DNA of 5,667 nucleotides. It comes from Ruminococcaceae bacterium UBA1448. Its GTDB lineage: Bacteria > Bacillota > Clostridia > Oscillospirales > Ruminococcaceae. The translations under genes were made by a program, and so were the position numbers. The notes below the pieces were generated by a model. The model was not told the origin of the DNA and made no database searches. It saw only the letters and a list, made by a program, of their open reading frames with translations. The DNA lies in contig DCTE01000088.1 in assembly GCA_002329405.1 (NCBI GenBank), forward strand, positions 261 through 5,927. The letters are read 5' to 3'. Position 1 is the first letter of the stretch, and each line of letters begins with the position of its first letter. Below are positions 5,283 through 5,667 of the stretch, piece by piece.

Positions 5283-5363
5283 ACCTGCTATACTTTTTAC
5301 GAGAGTTTCTGCTGCATTTCACAATCTGCAAATTTTAGTCAATTCTAACCTTTTCGACAAACT

Positions 5364-5389
5364 CAGGCCGCCCGGTACCGGACGGCCTG
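5364..5389 (-). terminator. Probable terminator of ilvD
   Basis: Read on the minus strand this is CAGGCCG, a G-U wobble, then CCG and its complement around GTAC, giving an 11-bp stem 10 nt after the ilvD stop codon. The following sequence, AGTTTGTCG, is only modestly T-rich, so termination may be incomplete. Confidence 0.6.
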
Positions 5390-5399
5390 CATATCAACA

Positions 5400-5667
5400 T
5401 TATTCTGACTTCGGAACTTCCAGCACCGCGCCGCGGTTGCCGGAGGTGACCAGCGACGCATAGCGCGCCAGATAACCGGTGTTGATCTTGGGTTCACGGG
5501 GTTTCCATGCAGCCTTACGGGCGGCGAGCTCTTCATCGCTGACCTTGAGGTTGATCGAATGGTTCGGGATGTCGATTGCGATGATATCGCCGTCGTGTAC
5601 CAGCGCGATCGGGCCGCCAACCGCCGCTTCCGGCGAAACATGGCCGATCGAAGCACCGCGGGTCGCA
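5400..5667 (-). CDS. ilvD: Dihydroxy-acid dehydratase, C-terminal part (gene runs past the window)
   Basis: The last 88 codons and the TAA stop (5402-5400) are visible; about 460 residues lie beyond base 5667. IlvD is an iron-sulfur, cytoplasmic enzyme. It dehydrates 2,3-dihydroxy-isovalerate and 2,3-dihydroxy-3-methylvalerate to the 2-keto acids that lead to valine, leucine and isoleucine. The visible part begins ATRGASIGHVSPEAAVGGPI, the strongly conserved C-terminal signature of the IlvD/Edd family. It continues with ALVHDGDIIAIDIP, LKVSDEELAARKAAWKP and TGYLARYASLVTSGNRGAVL, which are typical of IlvD rather than phosphogluconate dehydratase. The iron-sulfur cysteines lie in the missing part. 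The reading frame is intact. No other isoleucine-valine gene is in the window, so any operon would extend upstream, beyond the right edge. Confidence 0.96.
   Translation of the reverse strand, partial: ATRGASIGHVSPEAAVGGPIALVHDGDIIAIDIPNHSINLKVSDEELAARKAAWKPREPKINTGYLARYASLVTSGNRGAVLEVPKSE

Larger units (their letters stand above)
5138..5384 (+). repeat. Two near-identical 20-bp sequences bracketing the gap
   Basis: The sequences at 5138-5157 and 5365-5384 match at 19 of 20 positions, differing at one base (A5143/G5370). Both carry CCCGGTACCGGACG with its CCGGTACCGG palindrome. The right copy extends to a 26-nt palindrome that serves as the ilvD terminator. The left copy lacks the matching outer arm. 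Confidence 0.7.

Noticed and set aside
5286..5294. TGCTATACT as a plus-strand promoter in the gap
   Set aside because: There is no -35 box at a usable distance and no plus-strand gene or terminator downstream.
4953..5348. Plus-strand open frame of 131 codons across the gap
   Set aside because: It starts inside the antisense of the small membrane gene, runs through three hairpins, has no ribosome binding site and shows no domain-like pattern.
5363..5656. Arg/Ser-rich open frame of 97 codons on the minus strand
   Set aside because: Wrong frame of ilvD. The neighbouring frame on the same strand gives the unmistakable IlvD C-terminus ending at 5400.

Overview
The window looks like chromosomal DNA from a GC-rich Clostridia-type Firmicute, possibly a gut Oscillospirales/Ruminococcaceae member. 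This is inferred from strong AGGAGG-like ribosome binding sites, sigma-A type promoters with extended -10 boxes, TTG/GTG starts, a clostridial-type DUF4130 protein, a cyclophilin-like lipoprotein, and GC-rich codons. No phage, transposase, CRISPR, rRNA or tRNA sequence is visible. No gene cluster here clearly forms a new system. The least explained part is the hairpin-rich gap at about 5138-5389.

Layout. (1) 1-597 (+): 3' part of a DUF4130/TIGR03915 'probable DNA metabolism' protein. (2) 680-1246 (+): a four-helix membrane protein with a Lys/Ala-rich tail, with its own promoter. (3) A hairpin at 1252-1293 serves as a shared terminator between this gene and the converging lipoprotein gene. (4) 1320-1817 (-): a lipoprotein with a cyclophilin-like domain, divergent from (5) 1996-2889 (+): a LysR-type regulator. 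Good promoters face away from each other in the 178-bp gap, with an AT-rich dyad between them. (6) 2976-4166 (+): an exported D,D-carboxypeptidase of the S11 (DacF/PBP5) type, closed by a strong terminator. (7) 4347-4664 (+): a small XRE/Cro-type regulator. (8) 4715-5059 (-): a small three-helix membrane protein converging on the XRE gene, with a second bidirectional terminator between them. (9) 5123-5399: a gene-free gap with three perfect hairpins lying between two near-identical 20-bp sequences. (10) 5400-5667 (-): the C-terminal 88 codons of dihydroxy-acid dehydratase, ilvD.

How the genes work together. Most are single-gene transcription units. The only regulatory pairing the sequence suggests is LysR with its divergent lipoprotein gene. 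The carboxypeptidase follows lysR by 86 nt with no clear terminator between them, so it may be partly cotranscribed. DUF4130 proteins normally work beside a radical SAM protein; that partner would lie upstream, outside the window. IlvD belongs to branched-chain amino acid synthesis and is unrelated to its neighbours here.
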